Assembly (NCBI GenBank): GCA_032622095.1
Contig: CP136061.1
Span: forward strand, 8,894,447 to 8,958,446
Direction of reading: 5' to 3'
Length of the DNA stretch: 64,000 nucleotides
Source: Siphonodentalium dalli
Lineage: Eukaryota > Mollusca > Scaphopoda > Gadilida > Siphonodentaliidae
Shown here one piece after another: positions 25,441 through 35,833 of this stretch. Below the pieces are notes generated by a model. The model was not told the DNA's origin. It saw nothing but the letters and a program-made list of their open reading frames with translations, and ran no database searches. How positions within the stretch are numbered: position 1 is the first letter of the stretch; every line of letters begins with the position of its first letter. The position numbers and the translations under genes were made by a program.

Positions 25441-26039
25441 ACAGTATTGCTTGGTATTTTTTTCCAATCAGATAGCGGCATCTCGGTAAGATCACCCCAG
25501 GGTTATTTATAGCGTCGTCTCAGTGCTTTCTCTGCGAACTAAGCGAATAAATATTCTCCAGTTTTACGTCTAAATACGCGTCTTATTCTCACTTATACCG
25601 TGTTTCCATCAGTTTTATTCTATTTGTTGTTGTGTATTGCATTACTTTGATCAAGGTTGCGCTTGTGTTATTCTCACAAAAGTTAAATTTGATGCGTGTT
25701 TACATTTCACAATTCCGTCTGGCGTGTACAGTCTGCGACGGAATTCCACATGTCCGAGCGCCATTGATTCCTTAATTATGAGACGAATTAATCGAATGAG
25801 GTCAAATTTTCGCATATAACATGACTCGTATGTTATTCTGCACCATTCTGACGAGTGCCGACTTTCCTTTTTTATCGAAATATAACCGTTCTCCATGTTT
25901 ATTTTTTCAACAAAACAAAATTCATTGTTTTGCCAATTTCAAGCTAGTTTATAGCATGGTCAGGGCATAATTAAATGATAATTTGGCCTATCGAGTGATG
26001 GTAGACGTTCCTTGAGTGTGCACAACAATTTTTGGCCCC

Positions 26040-26840
26040 AACGAAGCAGGCTTTTTGAAATGATTTAATGTATCGGCGTTGACTACCTCTTCTGCTAGTT
26101 GGTTCTAGGGCTCCTCAACTCTCTGACTAACAGTATATTTCTTGTGTCTCTGGTTGCCCCTTCTAGAAAGAGCTTGCAGTTGTGGCCTCTGGTTTTGGAT
26201 TCGGAGTTCCATGTCAGTATATTTGCTACTTCCGGGTCGTATGTATTGAATATGTTGTAGCATTCTATCATATCTCCTCTATGTCGTCTGTATTGCAGGG
26301 TGGGAATCTTTAGTTTTTCAAGTCTGTCTTCATATGGTAAATGTTTTAAAGTAGGAACTAGTTTTGTTGCTCTGCGTTGGACTTTCTCAAGTAGGGTGAT
26401 GTGTTTGATCAAATATGGTTTCCATGCTGGCTGTGAGTACTCTAATCTTGGTCGAACCAACCCTTTATCCTTTATACAGCTTTGTCATCATGTCTTCATC
26501 TAGATGTGTAAACGATCTTCTAATCATCCCCATCACTGATTGAGCGCTCTGTGCTTTTTCATTTATATGTTGTTCGAAATTCAAGTTTTTATCCGTTGTG
26601 ATGCCTATATCTTTCTCGCTGTCGACCTGCTTCAGTGTATAGGTTGTTCCATCAACTCCTTTCAATGTATAATTTGGGGTATATCCTTCTTTTCCAATGT
26701 TTATCATTACACATTTCTTAGGGTGAAAACGAAGAAGCCATTTATCAGACCATTTTTGTAGTTCATTTAGATCTTGTTGTAGAATTTCCATGTCATCTGG
26801 GGTTGTTATCTCTCTGAATATTTTGGTATCGTCCGATTTG
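26040..26840 (-). pseudogene. CR1/L2-like LINE, RT C-terminal part, frameshifted
   Basis: Two frames read as one protein. The first (26465-26840 side) starts at SDDTKIF, the catalytic ADD motif with A changed to S at the truncation edge, and runs through WLLRFHPKKC and GITTDKNLNFEQHI to KLYKG. The second (26095-26460) continues VRPRLEYSQPAW, the usual thumb sequence, then LEKVQRRATKL. The break is a 7-bp tandem duplication of ATAAAGG (minus strand) at about 26462, which causes a stop and frameshift. Upstream of 26840 the frame continues into unrelated sequence. It probably belongs to the same LINE type as 35166-37817. Confidence 0.85.
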
Positions 26841-26844
26841 TGCG

Positions 26845-28405
26845 ATTGCTTCAAACATGGGCTGCCATTTGCATTCATGTGATATTTATTTGTGGTTGAG
26901 ATAGAAATAAATTTGTTTTCACATAATGTCGTATGATTTATACTGGAGTACGATATCAACTGGGTACTTGGGTTTGAAGTTTTACATCGCGCGCGTACGG
27001 TTAAAATATCGATTGATTCGGTCATCATTGATGCTTGGCATTGCTACATCACAATTAAGGTTATATACTGAGATATATGCGCTTGTCCCTTAATGTAGGC
27101 CATCATTTCAGCCTATGTTATTGTCATACCCCGCCATGTGACAATTGTATTTGTCGATGTAGCGTGGGGCGATTTTGACACTTGAGATTAAGATATTTTA
27201 CAAGCGGTATATAATTGTGATTATTTGGATAACTTGAACCGGTAAAGCTATCTTTGGGAGTATAATGAATCATGATATGTTTATATGAAGAGTAGTTACG
27301 CGTATGTGTTGAGATGCGTTTCCTGGCCTCTATACTTGTTCATTTGATCTATGTGGAATCAAAGTTGATCAGACTTTAATGATCCACTTTTTACCTGGCC
27401 AGATTAGCGATGATTTTGCGCATGAATCGTCGCTATTGCATTGGATTGAACACAGGGTGGTAACTACGCGTGATTAAGTGTATGATATCAAATTATGGGT
27501 TTACCGTTGGGGTGATTATCACGATTCATTATGACGTAATTGCTTATTCGGTGTCTGTGATAATTATTCCGAAGATGGGGCGTGAATAATTTAATTAGTC
27601 TCTGTGTCCGCCGTGACACATGCTATTATCTGAGTGCTAATGAGGCAAAACTGTCTGACAAATTATGAACTTGGCATCTAAACTTGTATGAGTGGAAATG
27701 CTTCATGTTTCTTGCTTTGATTTAGCATTTAAATTAATGCATGCGATTCGCCTGAAATTTGAAGAGGCCGAATTATTCGCGTCTCCCGAATTGTTGATTG
27801 AGGCGATAATAAAGCGTGTTGGCCGCCAGGTTATAACTTGCTGGAGATGAAATATTGCCTTGCTGTGAGGGGGGCCATGTGCGTGATATATACCGGTACA
27901 TGGTTCGGCGTTAGATGTTTTATTGGCCAACCCACTTTGTATAGTTAAGATCGGTTTCTTTGATTAATTAAGCCGCGATTTTGTGCATGTGGGCGGGTTG
28001 GTGAAAAGAAATATGTCACCACTTGGTGCGTGTGTGATTGCCATATCATGTTACATGCACTGCACATGGTCTGGCAGTCCTGGTTTTGCGCGATGACAAT
28101 TCTCTCTTTGTATTGTGTCTTTTTACGACAGGGTGCTATTTATTTATGATAGGTCGAGATAGTCCAATAATATTCCTTGCATTTCGCGCGGTATAGATCT
28201 GGTCGTCTTTGTTAGAACTTGGTAATTTTTACTTTGTCAGTTTGTTTCCTGGAGTTAAGTTGTTGAGTTTTATTCAGTTAAAGTTTATACATGTGTGAAC
28301 TGTTTTCGTTTCGTGCTTTTGGATATGGAGTTGAGTTTATGAGGTTAGTTGATTTTATGATTATGTATGTTATCTAAGTATGGTAGTTGTGTAAATATTT
28401 AATTT
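26845..28405 (-). other. 3' flank of the gypsy element, no gene
   Basis: Downstream of the integrase on the minus strand. Minus-strand TATA-like (near 26945) and AATAAA (near 26895) signals exist. I could not find a matching copy upstream of gag, so a 3' LTR is not demonstrated. Confidence 0.4.
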
Positions 28406-28407
28406 TC

Positions 28408-29883
28408 CTATATCGACATGCTCTGTTCGTCTGTGCTATTTTTGTCGGTTTGAGTGGTTATATCGAAAGGATCATAATTTTCGGTTGACATGTTATATGT
28501 ATCGCAACTGGACTTGCTTTTACGCTTGTTTTGTTGTACTAATTGTTGGGTTGACATGTCATACGGATTGTATGGCTCGGTTGATGAACTAGCATTGTAA
28601 ATTCTTGCTTCATCGTTTTGAGTTAGCATTTCATAAGGGTTATATGGTTCGGTTGATGAAAATGATTGTTTTTCATGTTCGCGTTTTGATGCTACTAACT
28701 TATGTGCCATCTCTGGTAGGGGCACTGGTTCATTTGAATCCGATCCGTCCCGGATGACGCGGTTTTGTCGTATTAACTGTGTCAAGGGGGCTGTCTCATG
28801 GTTCTCATTTTCGGTGTCCGAATTGTTACTATTACTCGATATATCAGCATCTGAGCTTTGTGTTGATGAATTAAGTGGGAATACAAATCTGCTTTTCCGA
28901 ACTTTCTGGTTCTCTTGTAATTGTGGTGTATGCCATTTAGTCGTCGCTAATTTTAAATGTTTGGCATGACTTTTAGATAAACTGCCTGTAATTTGATTAC
29001 GAATCACATATGAAACTGGTCCTGTTTGTTTAATTATCACCCAAAATGGACCATATTGCATACCTAGTTTATGGGTTTGTCTGTGATTCTTAACATAGAC
29101 CTGGGAACCTATGGGAAATTCCGGTATTTTACCTTTACTGTTTTCGTTTCGTTTCGTCTTGACTTGTTTCATATTTTGTTTAACTAATTGAAATGCGAAG
29201 TGCTGCTTCTCTAGTAACTGTTGAATGAGGCATTCACCCGTGTATTTCTGTCGCGGTGTCAGTATCTTGTCAATATTTATTTGGGGGTGTCTGCAGAAAG
29301 TTAAAAAATATGGAGAAAATTGAGTCGTTGCTGAGACATGAAAATTCATGGCTTCTGATGCGAAATTGAGAAATAGGTCCCATGATGTTGGATTTCCCTC
29401 AGTTAATTTGGCTAATATTCCATTGTAGTCGCGATGAGATCGTTCGCTTGATCCGTTGCTGAAAGGCGCATAGAACGAGGTCTTGCGATGCTGAATAACA
29501 TAGTAGTTAGATATTATTTTGAATACCTCACTGCATACGTCACTGCCATTATCTGATACCAGACAAGCGGGATAACCAAATATGGTGAAATACTGAGTCA
29601 TAAGTCTTTCAGCGACCACTTCTGCGTGTTTTGTGGGAAGCGCATATGCCATTTTGTGTAAACTGAATAAATCTATGACCGTTAAAATGTAGGAATTGCC
29701 GCTGGCTGTGGGTGGGTTAAATTTTCCCATTAAATCTATCGCGATCATTTCCCCTGGTCGGCTCGGTATGTCCGTCATTTGATTTGGAATACGGGCAGTG
29801 TTTTGATTTCTTTGTTTACAAATGTGGCAATTGTTGGCGAAACTGACTATCATTGGGAACATTCGTGGCCAATAATATCGCAA
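28408..29883 (-). CDS. Ty3/gypsy integrase
   Basis: 491 codons. Part of the N-terminal zinc-binding region survives (YYWPRM, then NCHICKQ giving the C-x2-C pair). The histidines lie upstream, in a different frame from the RT frame, so the RT-integrase junction is frameshifted and possibly deleted. The catalytic core has D50 (AIDLMG), D111 (SDNGS) and E147 (NGSSERSH), exactly a D,D-35-E arrangement. A GPF motif (YGPFWVI) lies near residue 270. The roughly 150-residue tail is low-complexity with a duplicated TEPYNPY motif. It would insert element cDNA into chromosomal DNA. The frame is long and open, so decay is recent or assembly errors contribute. Confidence 0.92.
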   Translation of the reverse strand: MRYYWPRMFPMIVSFANNCHICKQRNQNTARIPNQMTDIPSRPGEMIAIDLMGKFNPPTASGNSYILTVIDLFSLHKMAYALPTKHAEVVAERLMTQYFTIFGYPACLVSDNGSDVCSEVFKIISNYYVIQHRKTSFYAPFSNGSSERSHRDYNGILAKLTEGNPTSWDLFLNFASEAMNFHVSATTQFSPYFLTFCRHPQINIDKILTPRQKYTGECLIQQLLEKQHFAFQLVKQNMKQVKTKRNENSKGKIPEFPIGSQVYVKNHRQTHKLGMQYGPFWVIIKQTGPVSYVIRNQITGSLSKSHAKHLKLATTKWHTPQLQENQKVRKSRFVFPLNSSTQSSDADISSNSNNSDTENENHETAPLTQLIRQNRVIRDGSDSNEPVPLPEMAHKLVASKREHEKQSFSSTEPYNPYEMLTQNDEARIYNASSSTEPYNPYDMSTQQLVQQNKRKSKSSCDTYNMSTENYDPFDITTQTDKNSTDEQSMSI

Positions 29884-31664
29884 ACGTATGGTATGATGTC
29901 TGATATAATATGGTCCTCTTTTTGCATTTCTTCGATATTGGTAGGTACATTTAGTTGTTCGTTTTCGGAAATTAATATAGTGTCGGGCAACGTATGCACT
30001 TTTTGTTTACCTATTGTCTTGACGTAATTTTTTATTTTCTGTGAATCTAATATGTTTAGTGATCCGTCATTGATCGCTATGTCATATGGCGTTTTCTCTT
30101 CGCTCTCTACTGAACAATCTGACATACTCTGTTGGTTTGTCGGGTCCACCCGGGAACAAAAGTCAGCGGCGATATTTTCAGACCCTTGTATATAAGTAAG
30201 TTTTGGATTGTATGCGGAAATTTCAATAAACCATTTTTGAATACGTTTATTAGCCATCTGAGTATTTTGAAACATAGAAACTAGGGGTAAATGATCTGTT
30301 CGTATTTCTACGTCCGATCCTTCTAGATAGAAATTGAGTTTCTTTAGACATACATATATGGCGAGTGCTTCGCGCTCTGTAGTACTGTAATTTCGTTGAG
30401 AGTGATTCAACTTTTTGCTAACAAAGCAAATTGGAAATTCCGGGGTTTTGATATCAGTTTCTAATTTGTTTTCTGGGTATGGCTGGACTAATGATCCCCC
30501 CACTGAATGCATTGATGCATCGCAATATAAGATCATTTTCCTGTTCCTATCAGGGTAGGCCAGAGTAGGTACTTTAAGCAAATTTTGTTTTAGTGTATCA
30601 AAAGCATTTTGACATTCTTCGGACCATGCAAATTTTGCGTAACGAGCAGTTAATTTAATTAATGATGCAGCAGTGTCGGAGAAATCTTTACAATAGTTCC
30701 GATAAAAATTAAAAATCCCTAATACTCTACGGACTTCTTTCACTGATGTTGGGGCTGGCACATCTTGTATGGCTTTAACTTTGGCGGGATCTGGGCGCGT
30801 TCCATTTTGTGATACGATATGCCCTAAAAATTTTACTTCTTTTATATAAAATTGGGACTTTGTTAATCGTGCTACTAATCCATACTCTCTGAGTCGTTTG
30901 AATACTATTTTGAGGTGCTGTTTATGGAGGGCCTCCGTTTCGCTGTGACAAATTAAATCGTCGACGAAGCTGTCAACAAAACTTAACCCTTCCAATGCTT
31001 TATGGATTAATGTCAAAAACGTCGCGCTCGAGTTGCAATAGCCAAATGGGGCCCTTGTGAAAGAAAACAATCCGAAATCTGTGTTCATAGTTAACTTTCC
31101 TTGATGTTCTTTGAGAACACCGATAACATGATAAGCTTGGCTAATGTCGATTGTGGAAAAAACTTTGGATTTTTGGAGGCGGCTGGAAACTTCGGTAAAA
31201 TGCCCTAAAATTTTTTATCGTAATGGGACGGTGATTTTATTTAGCTTTCTCAGGTCTATACATAGTCTATAATTTTGATTTCCATTAGGATCTACGATTC
31301 CCTTACGGATCAATAAGGCAGGGAATGACCAACTCGCGTTTGTAGTTTTCTTTATAATACCAGCATCTAATAATTTTTGAAGTGCTTTTTCCATGTGTTC
31401 GCGTCTATGTAATGGAGTAGGATACCCACGACAAAAGATAGGTTCTGCAACTGGTTTGGTATCAACACGCATGACTATTTTATCGCAAAATCCTACCTTA
31501 TTTGGATCGTTTGTAAACACATCTTGATATTGGGAGACCAGTTCAAGTAGTTCAATTTTGTGGTGGTCGGGGGCACATATATCGTCCAATTTGAAAGGTT
31601 TCTGGCCAGCCTTAGATATTTTTGTTTGATTTTCTATACTAAATACTTCTTGAGAATCATTCAT
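29850..31664 (-). pseudogene. Ty3/gypsy reverse transcriptase-RNase H, one internal stop
   Basis: The N-terminal 149 codons (31664-31215) hold the fingers region (LLDAGIIKKTTNASWSFPAL, YRLCIDLRKLN). A TAA at 31215-31217 interrupts. The same frame then continues without a frameshift through FGLFSFTRAPFGYCNS, the catalytic FVDD box (residues 41-44 of the downstream 412-codon frame), FLGHIVS and FNFYRNYCKDFS. RNase H follows: LYCDASMHSVGG, TEREALAIY and RTDHLPLV. So one nonsense change splits the polymerase. The downstream end overlaps the integrase frame by 34 bp in a different frame. It would copy element RNA into DNA if translated through. Confidence 0.93.
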
Positions 31665-31773
31665 TTTATTTGTGGTGGGTACCTTAGCCTTTGTTTGTCA
31701 GATCTGGTCTGAACTTAGGCCATGTGTTTTCGCAACTATATTACCTTTAAATATAGACATATACGAGTCTGAA

Positions 31774-32940
31774 TTAGACCGGTATATCTCGTTTTGATGC
31801 AGAAACTATCCCGTCCATAATGGACACATTAGGTTCATCCTTAAATATGCCGATATCGGCGTGACTTACTCCAAGATATGGTGTCTCATACATGTCTGGT
31901 GTACCAATTATTTTCGTGTTCACCAATGCACATGAATGTGGTGGTAATTTGATATCTTGCCGCGAACGTAGCAATGATGCTATATGTAAATCCTGTAACA
32001 TGGGAAATGTTTTGTTGCCTACTCTAAATGCATTCAAATCGAAATAGAGTCTTACATGTTTGTCTGTTAAAAAATCGCGACCAAAAATCGCTGATCTTGC
32101 TAGGTTGGGTAATATAAAGAATTTATGTACTAATGACATTGATCCAATTTTGAAGGGCAAATGTATACTGCCGTATACTTGCATATTTTGGCCTGTTGCT
32201 GAGGTCAGAATTATTTTTTCTTTTATTAACGGGGGCTTATTTGGAAGGGAGCGATATACATCATATTTTAAGCAACTTGTACTTGCCCCAGAGTCAAGTA
32301 ATGCCCTAATGCGTTGGTTACCAATTTTAATAATTGTTGAACAAGGCGTTTGCTGTTGCAGTCCTTGTGCAATCTCTGCATGGTATTTGAGTTTAGGTAA
32401 TGTATGCAATTGCATCTGTTCAGACTGGTTATTTATACTTTGACAGTTTTTACTCGGCTCATTATTATTATTATTTTGGTAAACCGTTGCTATTCGATTA
32501 GCTTGTCGTTGGTTTCGAGTTTTAGTGTTTACTTCACTATTAATGTCCTTTTGTTTGGGAACGATCTTATGTAATCGTTTATTCATATCTGTTATAACGT
32601 GACCAGCGGAATTTCTATTTATAATTGGAGAATGCACGTGTTTGTTCATGCTCGTATCAGCATGATAAGATGTATTTGGTTTCAATTTATTGCCCTGGTC
32701 TGAACGATGTCTCTGTTCGTTTGTAGTAGCACGTGCTACTCTGGTGTTTAGGGTACCAGTCACTGGTTTACTTGCATAACTGCTTAGCTTCTGGTAATTA
32801 GGTGCACATTTATTTATGGTCATATGTTTTGACGGTGTTTTGACTACGGTTTTAGTTTGATATCTTGCGCTCTGATGTGATGTATTATGATGATGATGAT
32901 TATGATTTTTAGAATGTCCTTGCGGCTTCTTCAAAGACAT
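31774..32940 (-). CDS. Ty3/gypsy protease-region ORF
   Basis: 388 codons. The first 200 residues are low-complexity, rich in H, N, K and T. A retropepsin follows with the active site LLDSGAS (D216-S217-G218) and the flap-side hydrophobic-G motif IFGRDFL (about 285-291). The ATG lies two bases after the gag stop in another frame, so expression from a full-length transcript would need frameshifting or reinitiation. The frame to the downstream RT also differs. In a working element it would cleave the Gag-Pol precursor. Confidence 0.88.
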   Translation of the reverse strand: MSLKKPQGHSKNHNHHHHNTSHQSARYQTKTVVKTPSKHMTINKCAPNYQKLSSYASKPVTGTLNTRVARATTNEQRHRSDQGNKLKPNTSYHADTSMNKHVHSPIINRNSAGHVITDMNKRLHKIVPKQKDINSEVNTKTRNQRQANRIATVYQNNNNNEPSKNCQSINNQSEQMQLHTLPKLKYHAEIAQGLQQQTPCSTIIKIGNQRIRALLDSGASTSCLKYDVYRSLPNKPPLIKEKIILTSATGQNMQVYGSIHLPFKIGSMSLVHKFFILPNLARSAIFGRDFLTDKHVRLYFDLNAFRVGNKTFPMLQDLHIASLLRSRQDIKLPPHSCALVNTKIIGTPDMYETPYLGVSHADIGIFKDEPNVSIMDGIVSASKRDIPV

Positions 32941-32942
32941 TC

Positions 32943-34148
32943 TTACATGTTTAAATAATGTTTGTTATTGTCTATGCGTCTTCGGCAATTTCGTATATCG
33001 TGGTTGCTCATCTTACATAGTGTGCAAAACTGGCGTTTCATTTTATTTGAGAAGTTTGGCCGGTTTGAGTTGTAGTCTATATTGTTTACTCGATCCTGGC
33101 GGATGTAATTGCTTTGTTTATTAAAGTTAGTATTCTGAAAATTGGATGGCATTCTGAATGGGGGGTTTTGCTGATGATTTGCGCGGTGCATTGGTTTGTT
33201 AGTTGCATAGCTATTAGATATATTATTGCGCGGTCTCCATAGTATGGGACGTCGCCTAAAATGGTCAACCTCCATGGGTTGTGGGAAGGAGTCGTGTATT
33301 TGGTGTTGTTCATTTGACCTCGATGTTCTATCACCATAGCGAAGTTTGAACCTCTGTTTAATGTTCATTTGTTTCATTGCGATCTCTGTGGCACGGTCGA
33401 GCGACGTTGGGTCATCTTTAATTAAGGTATATTTGATATGGTCATCGCGTATTCCATCCGCAAAAAATGTTACCAGTTGTGTTTGTACCGCGCGTGTATT
33501 TATTTCGTCAATAAAGGCGGTGTTTGCTAGTGATCGAATTCTCTCTGCGAACATAGGTATTGTTTCCTGGTGTGTTTGTTTTAATGTTCTCAACATGGCC
33601 AAGGCCTGTGGTGCGTCACTGATTGCGCTGAAACGAGATCTCAACTGTGCTTTTAAATCAGGCCATGTGAGCGTTAGTGTGCCGTTAACCGTATTTGCAT
33701 TGATGTATCGCTGCACGAATTCGGAAACAGATGAACGACTTGTCTGGGCCGCTATTTTAATTATTGTTTCATCCTCTGCACCAAGTGTCGAAGAATATTT
33801 CTCTATTTCGTGCATCCAATTGGAAAATTCTGATGGTTTACCATCAAATGATCTAACCATTGCGTTCATACCTATAATAGCAGATACTGTTGCTTGTGAA
33901 TGGGTGGCGGCGGAAGTCTCACGCATTGTCGTGTTAAATTGACCAATTTCTCGCGTTAGTTGAGAGATGAGGGTATTCTGGGTGTCCTGCGCGCTTGGAA
34001 TTTGAAAGGATGGATTTGGTATATTTATGTCTTGCATGTTTGAATTACTGGCCGCGTGTATGTGGCATTCTGGTTCCATATTGAAAGTTCGACTAAATAA
34101 ACTATCTTGATTAGAATATTCTACTGATTCGGGTGGCGGTGGTTCCAT
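32943..34148 (-). CDS. Ty3/gypsy gag
   Basis: 401 codons. The middle (about 100-260) is a retrotransposon-type gag domain: FDGKPSEFSNWMHEIEKY, then RSRFSAISDAPQALAMLRTL and FAERIRSLANTAF. At the C-terminus is a zinc knuckle CTLCKMSNHDIRNC (C-x2-C-x4-H-x4-C, about 375-388) that would bind RNA. The ATG at 34148 follows roughly 60 bp of leader. It forms the particle shell in working elements. The frame is intact. Confidence 0.9.
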   Translation of the reverse strand: MEPPPPESVEYSNQDSLFSRTFNMEPECHIHAASNSNMQDINIPNPSFQIPSAQDTQNTLISQLTREIGQFNTTMRETSAATHSQATVSAIIGMNAMVRSFDGKPSEFSNWMHEIEKYSSTLGAEDETIIKIAAQTSRSSVSEFVQRYINANTVNGTLTLTWPDLKAQLRSRFSAISDAPQALAMLRTLKQTHQETIPMFAERIRSLANTAFIDEINTRAVQTQLVTFFADGIRDDHIKYTLIKDDPTSLDRATEIAMKQMNIKQRFKLRYGDRTSRSNEQHQIHDSFPQPMEVDHFRRRPILWRPRNNISNSYATNKPMHRANHQQNPPFRMPSNFQNTNFNKQSNYIRQDRVNNIDYNSNRPNFSNKMKRQFCTLCKMSNHDIRNCRRRIDNNKHYLNM

Positions 34149-34449
34149 GACAGTTAATTAAATCTGTTAACTGTTTTGTTTGAAAATTGTTTGGGGACAA
34201 GGGCCATACCATGCGAAAAATTTAGGGTGGAATTGGGTGTTAATAATCAAGCCTCTAACAAGGTGTGAAAACGCACATCTGGCAAAAATGAAAAAGTTTG
34301 ACTCACCAAATCCTATGAATAAACTGTCACAACTGTCGAGTTCAAATTGTCTATTTGTTCTTTTCTTTGGATTATGCTGGAAATGTTTATGTCGTCTGGC
34401 GTCTTTCTTCTTTTTCTTCTTCTTTCTCTTCTGTCTCTTCTGGTCTTCA

Positions 34450-34692
34450 ATAAGCAATTTATAAAGTTTCTCTTTGTTTTGGCTGCGATCTTCTGTAGCA
34501 ATTTATAAAGTTTATCTTTGTTTTGGCTGCGATCTTCTATAGCAATTTATAAAGTTTCTCTTTGTTTTGGCTGCGATCTTCTTTAGCAATTTATAAAGTT
34601 TTCTTGTCTTGGCTGCGATCTTCTTTAGCAATTTATAAGGTTTTTCTTTGTTTTGGCTGCAATCTTCTGTAGCAATTTATACATGCTTCTGT
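34450..34692. repeat. 44-bp tandem repeat, about 5.4 copies, in gypsy leader/LTR region
   Basis: The unit begins agcaatttataaagtttctc, continues with tttgttttggctgcgatctt and ends ctgt. Copies differ by single bases and one short deletion. It lies upstream of gag on the minus strand, where LTR or leader sequence is expected. Confidence 0.9.
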
Positions 34693-34699
34693 TCTTTGT

Positions 34700-35250
34700 A
34701 TGGCTGTGATCGTTAGGACTTCGTTGTGTCGTGCTTAGCAGAACTGCATCACGGTACCATTTCATCTATGTGGAAGAATGAAGTCAGTTCTTGTATATCA
34801 TTTATTCACATCTAATATCAATGTATAGTCAACAGCTTGTGATGGTAAATGATACATAATTGTGAATCAATCATAGATGTCATAGAACGACCGAAAGCGT
34901 CGCTTATTAATTAGCGACCTGATGCTGATGCCTGCCAATTAGTCTGAAGAGCCGAAACTAATTGAAGAGTAGATTAATGTCTGGTTTATATATCGCTAAT
35001 GACTGGTAGCCGTCATTAGTGCATCTCTTTGTCTGTACTGACCCATGGGTGAACTGGGAATTATTACCTAAGACTCCTTCCTTTGTGGTTAGACTTGCAT
35101 AACTCATAGGTCGCGGCCTCTCCGAGTATGACCTTGGCAATTTGGTTGGGGTCACTATAGTTCGATTATATTCTGTCTCCCCCATAGGTAAGATGGATAT
35201 GTTTAGTGTGTGCTATCACGTCACTTGAATAAGAAGGGGTAGGGGTGATT
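34700..35250 (-). promoter_or_regulatory. candidate 5' LTR / promoter region of the gypsy element
   Basis: Read on the minus strand there is a TATA box (gatatataaacc, near 34990) and then a polyadenylation signal (gaataaatg, near 34800), the order expected in an LTR. LINE RT homology stops at about 35260, which fits an insertion boundary. Two possible primer-binding sites follow (tggtaccgtg near 34755; tggtatggccc immediately after CA near 34211); neither is convincing. No second LTR copy was found, so this is tentative. Confidence 0.35.
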
Positions 35251-35768
35251 ACTCTACAGCTGTTATTGTAGATTATTGCTAATGGCTTGCTTAATTCGTG
35301 AGATAATTCCTTCAATATTCTCAGATGCATCTCATCTGGTCCTAGAGATTTGTTTTGATTCAGCTTCGATAGTCTGATCTGAATTCCTTCTGCTAACACT
35401 TCCAGATCTTCTATTTCATGTTCTATTGTCAGGTCTTCAAGTTGTGGAATTTTTCCTTGTGGCTCGTTTGCGAAGACGCTAGAAGAGAATTCTGCTAGTA
35501 TATCCGTTTTCGCTGCATCTGTTGTTGTTGTTGTTCCATCTTTCTTCTCCAAATTTGGGACACCATTTATTGTTTTTTAGCGTCTCGCTATATAGTCCCA
35601 GAATTGTTTTGGGTTAGTTTTCGCCTTGTCTGAAATGTCTTTCTCGTGTACTATCTGTTTCTGTCTTGTTGCTGTCCTTACTTGATTTCTCAGGCGAGTG
35701 TACTTTTTATAATCCTCTTCTGTTCTGTTTTCCATGTATCTTGTCCACATTCTATGTTTCTTCTTCAC
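35166..35768 (-). pseudogene. CR1/L2-like LINE: linker and RT N-terminus
   Basis: Two frames. 35577-35768 gives the linker between endonuclease and RT (NRTEEDYKKYTRLRNQVR, NPKQFWDYI). 35166-35552 gives the RT start: LNQNKSLGPDEMHLRIL and LSKPLAIIYNNS. LINE homology ends after IIYNNS near 35260; the residues after it belong to the adjacent element. The roughly 190 residues that should follow, including palm motifs A and B, are absent here. Confidence 0.85.
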
Positions 35769-35833
35769 AAGCTCCCTGTTTTTTTTTCAAGTGGCATTCT
35801 GTTTTTAGATTTTGTTGTCTCTATTATATTTTT

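Noticed and set aside
24760-25640. Solo LTR with TATA box and AATAAA
   Set aside because: No partner, no target duplication and no primer-binding site; the internal structure is two diverged direct copies.
26850-27060. 3' LTR of the gypsy element
   Set aside because: Has TATA-like and AATAAA-like signals in minus orientation but no similarity to the region upstream of gag.
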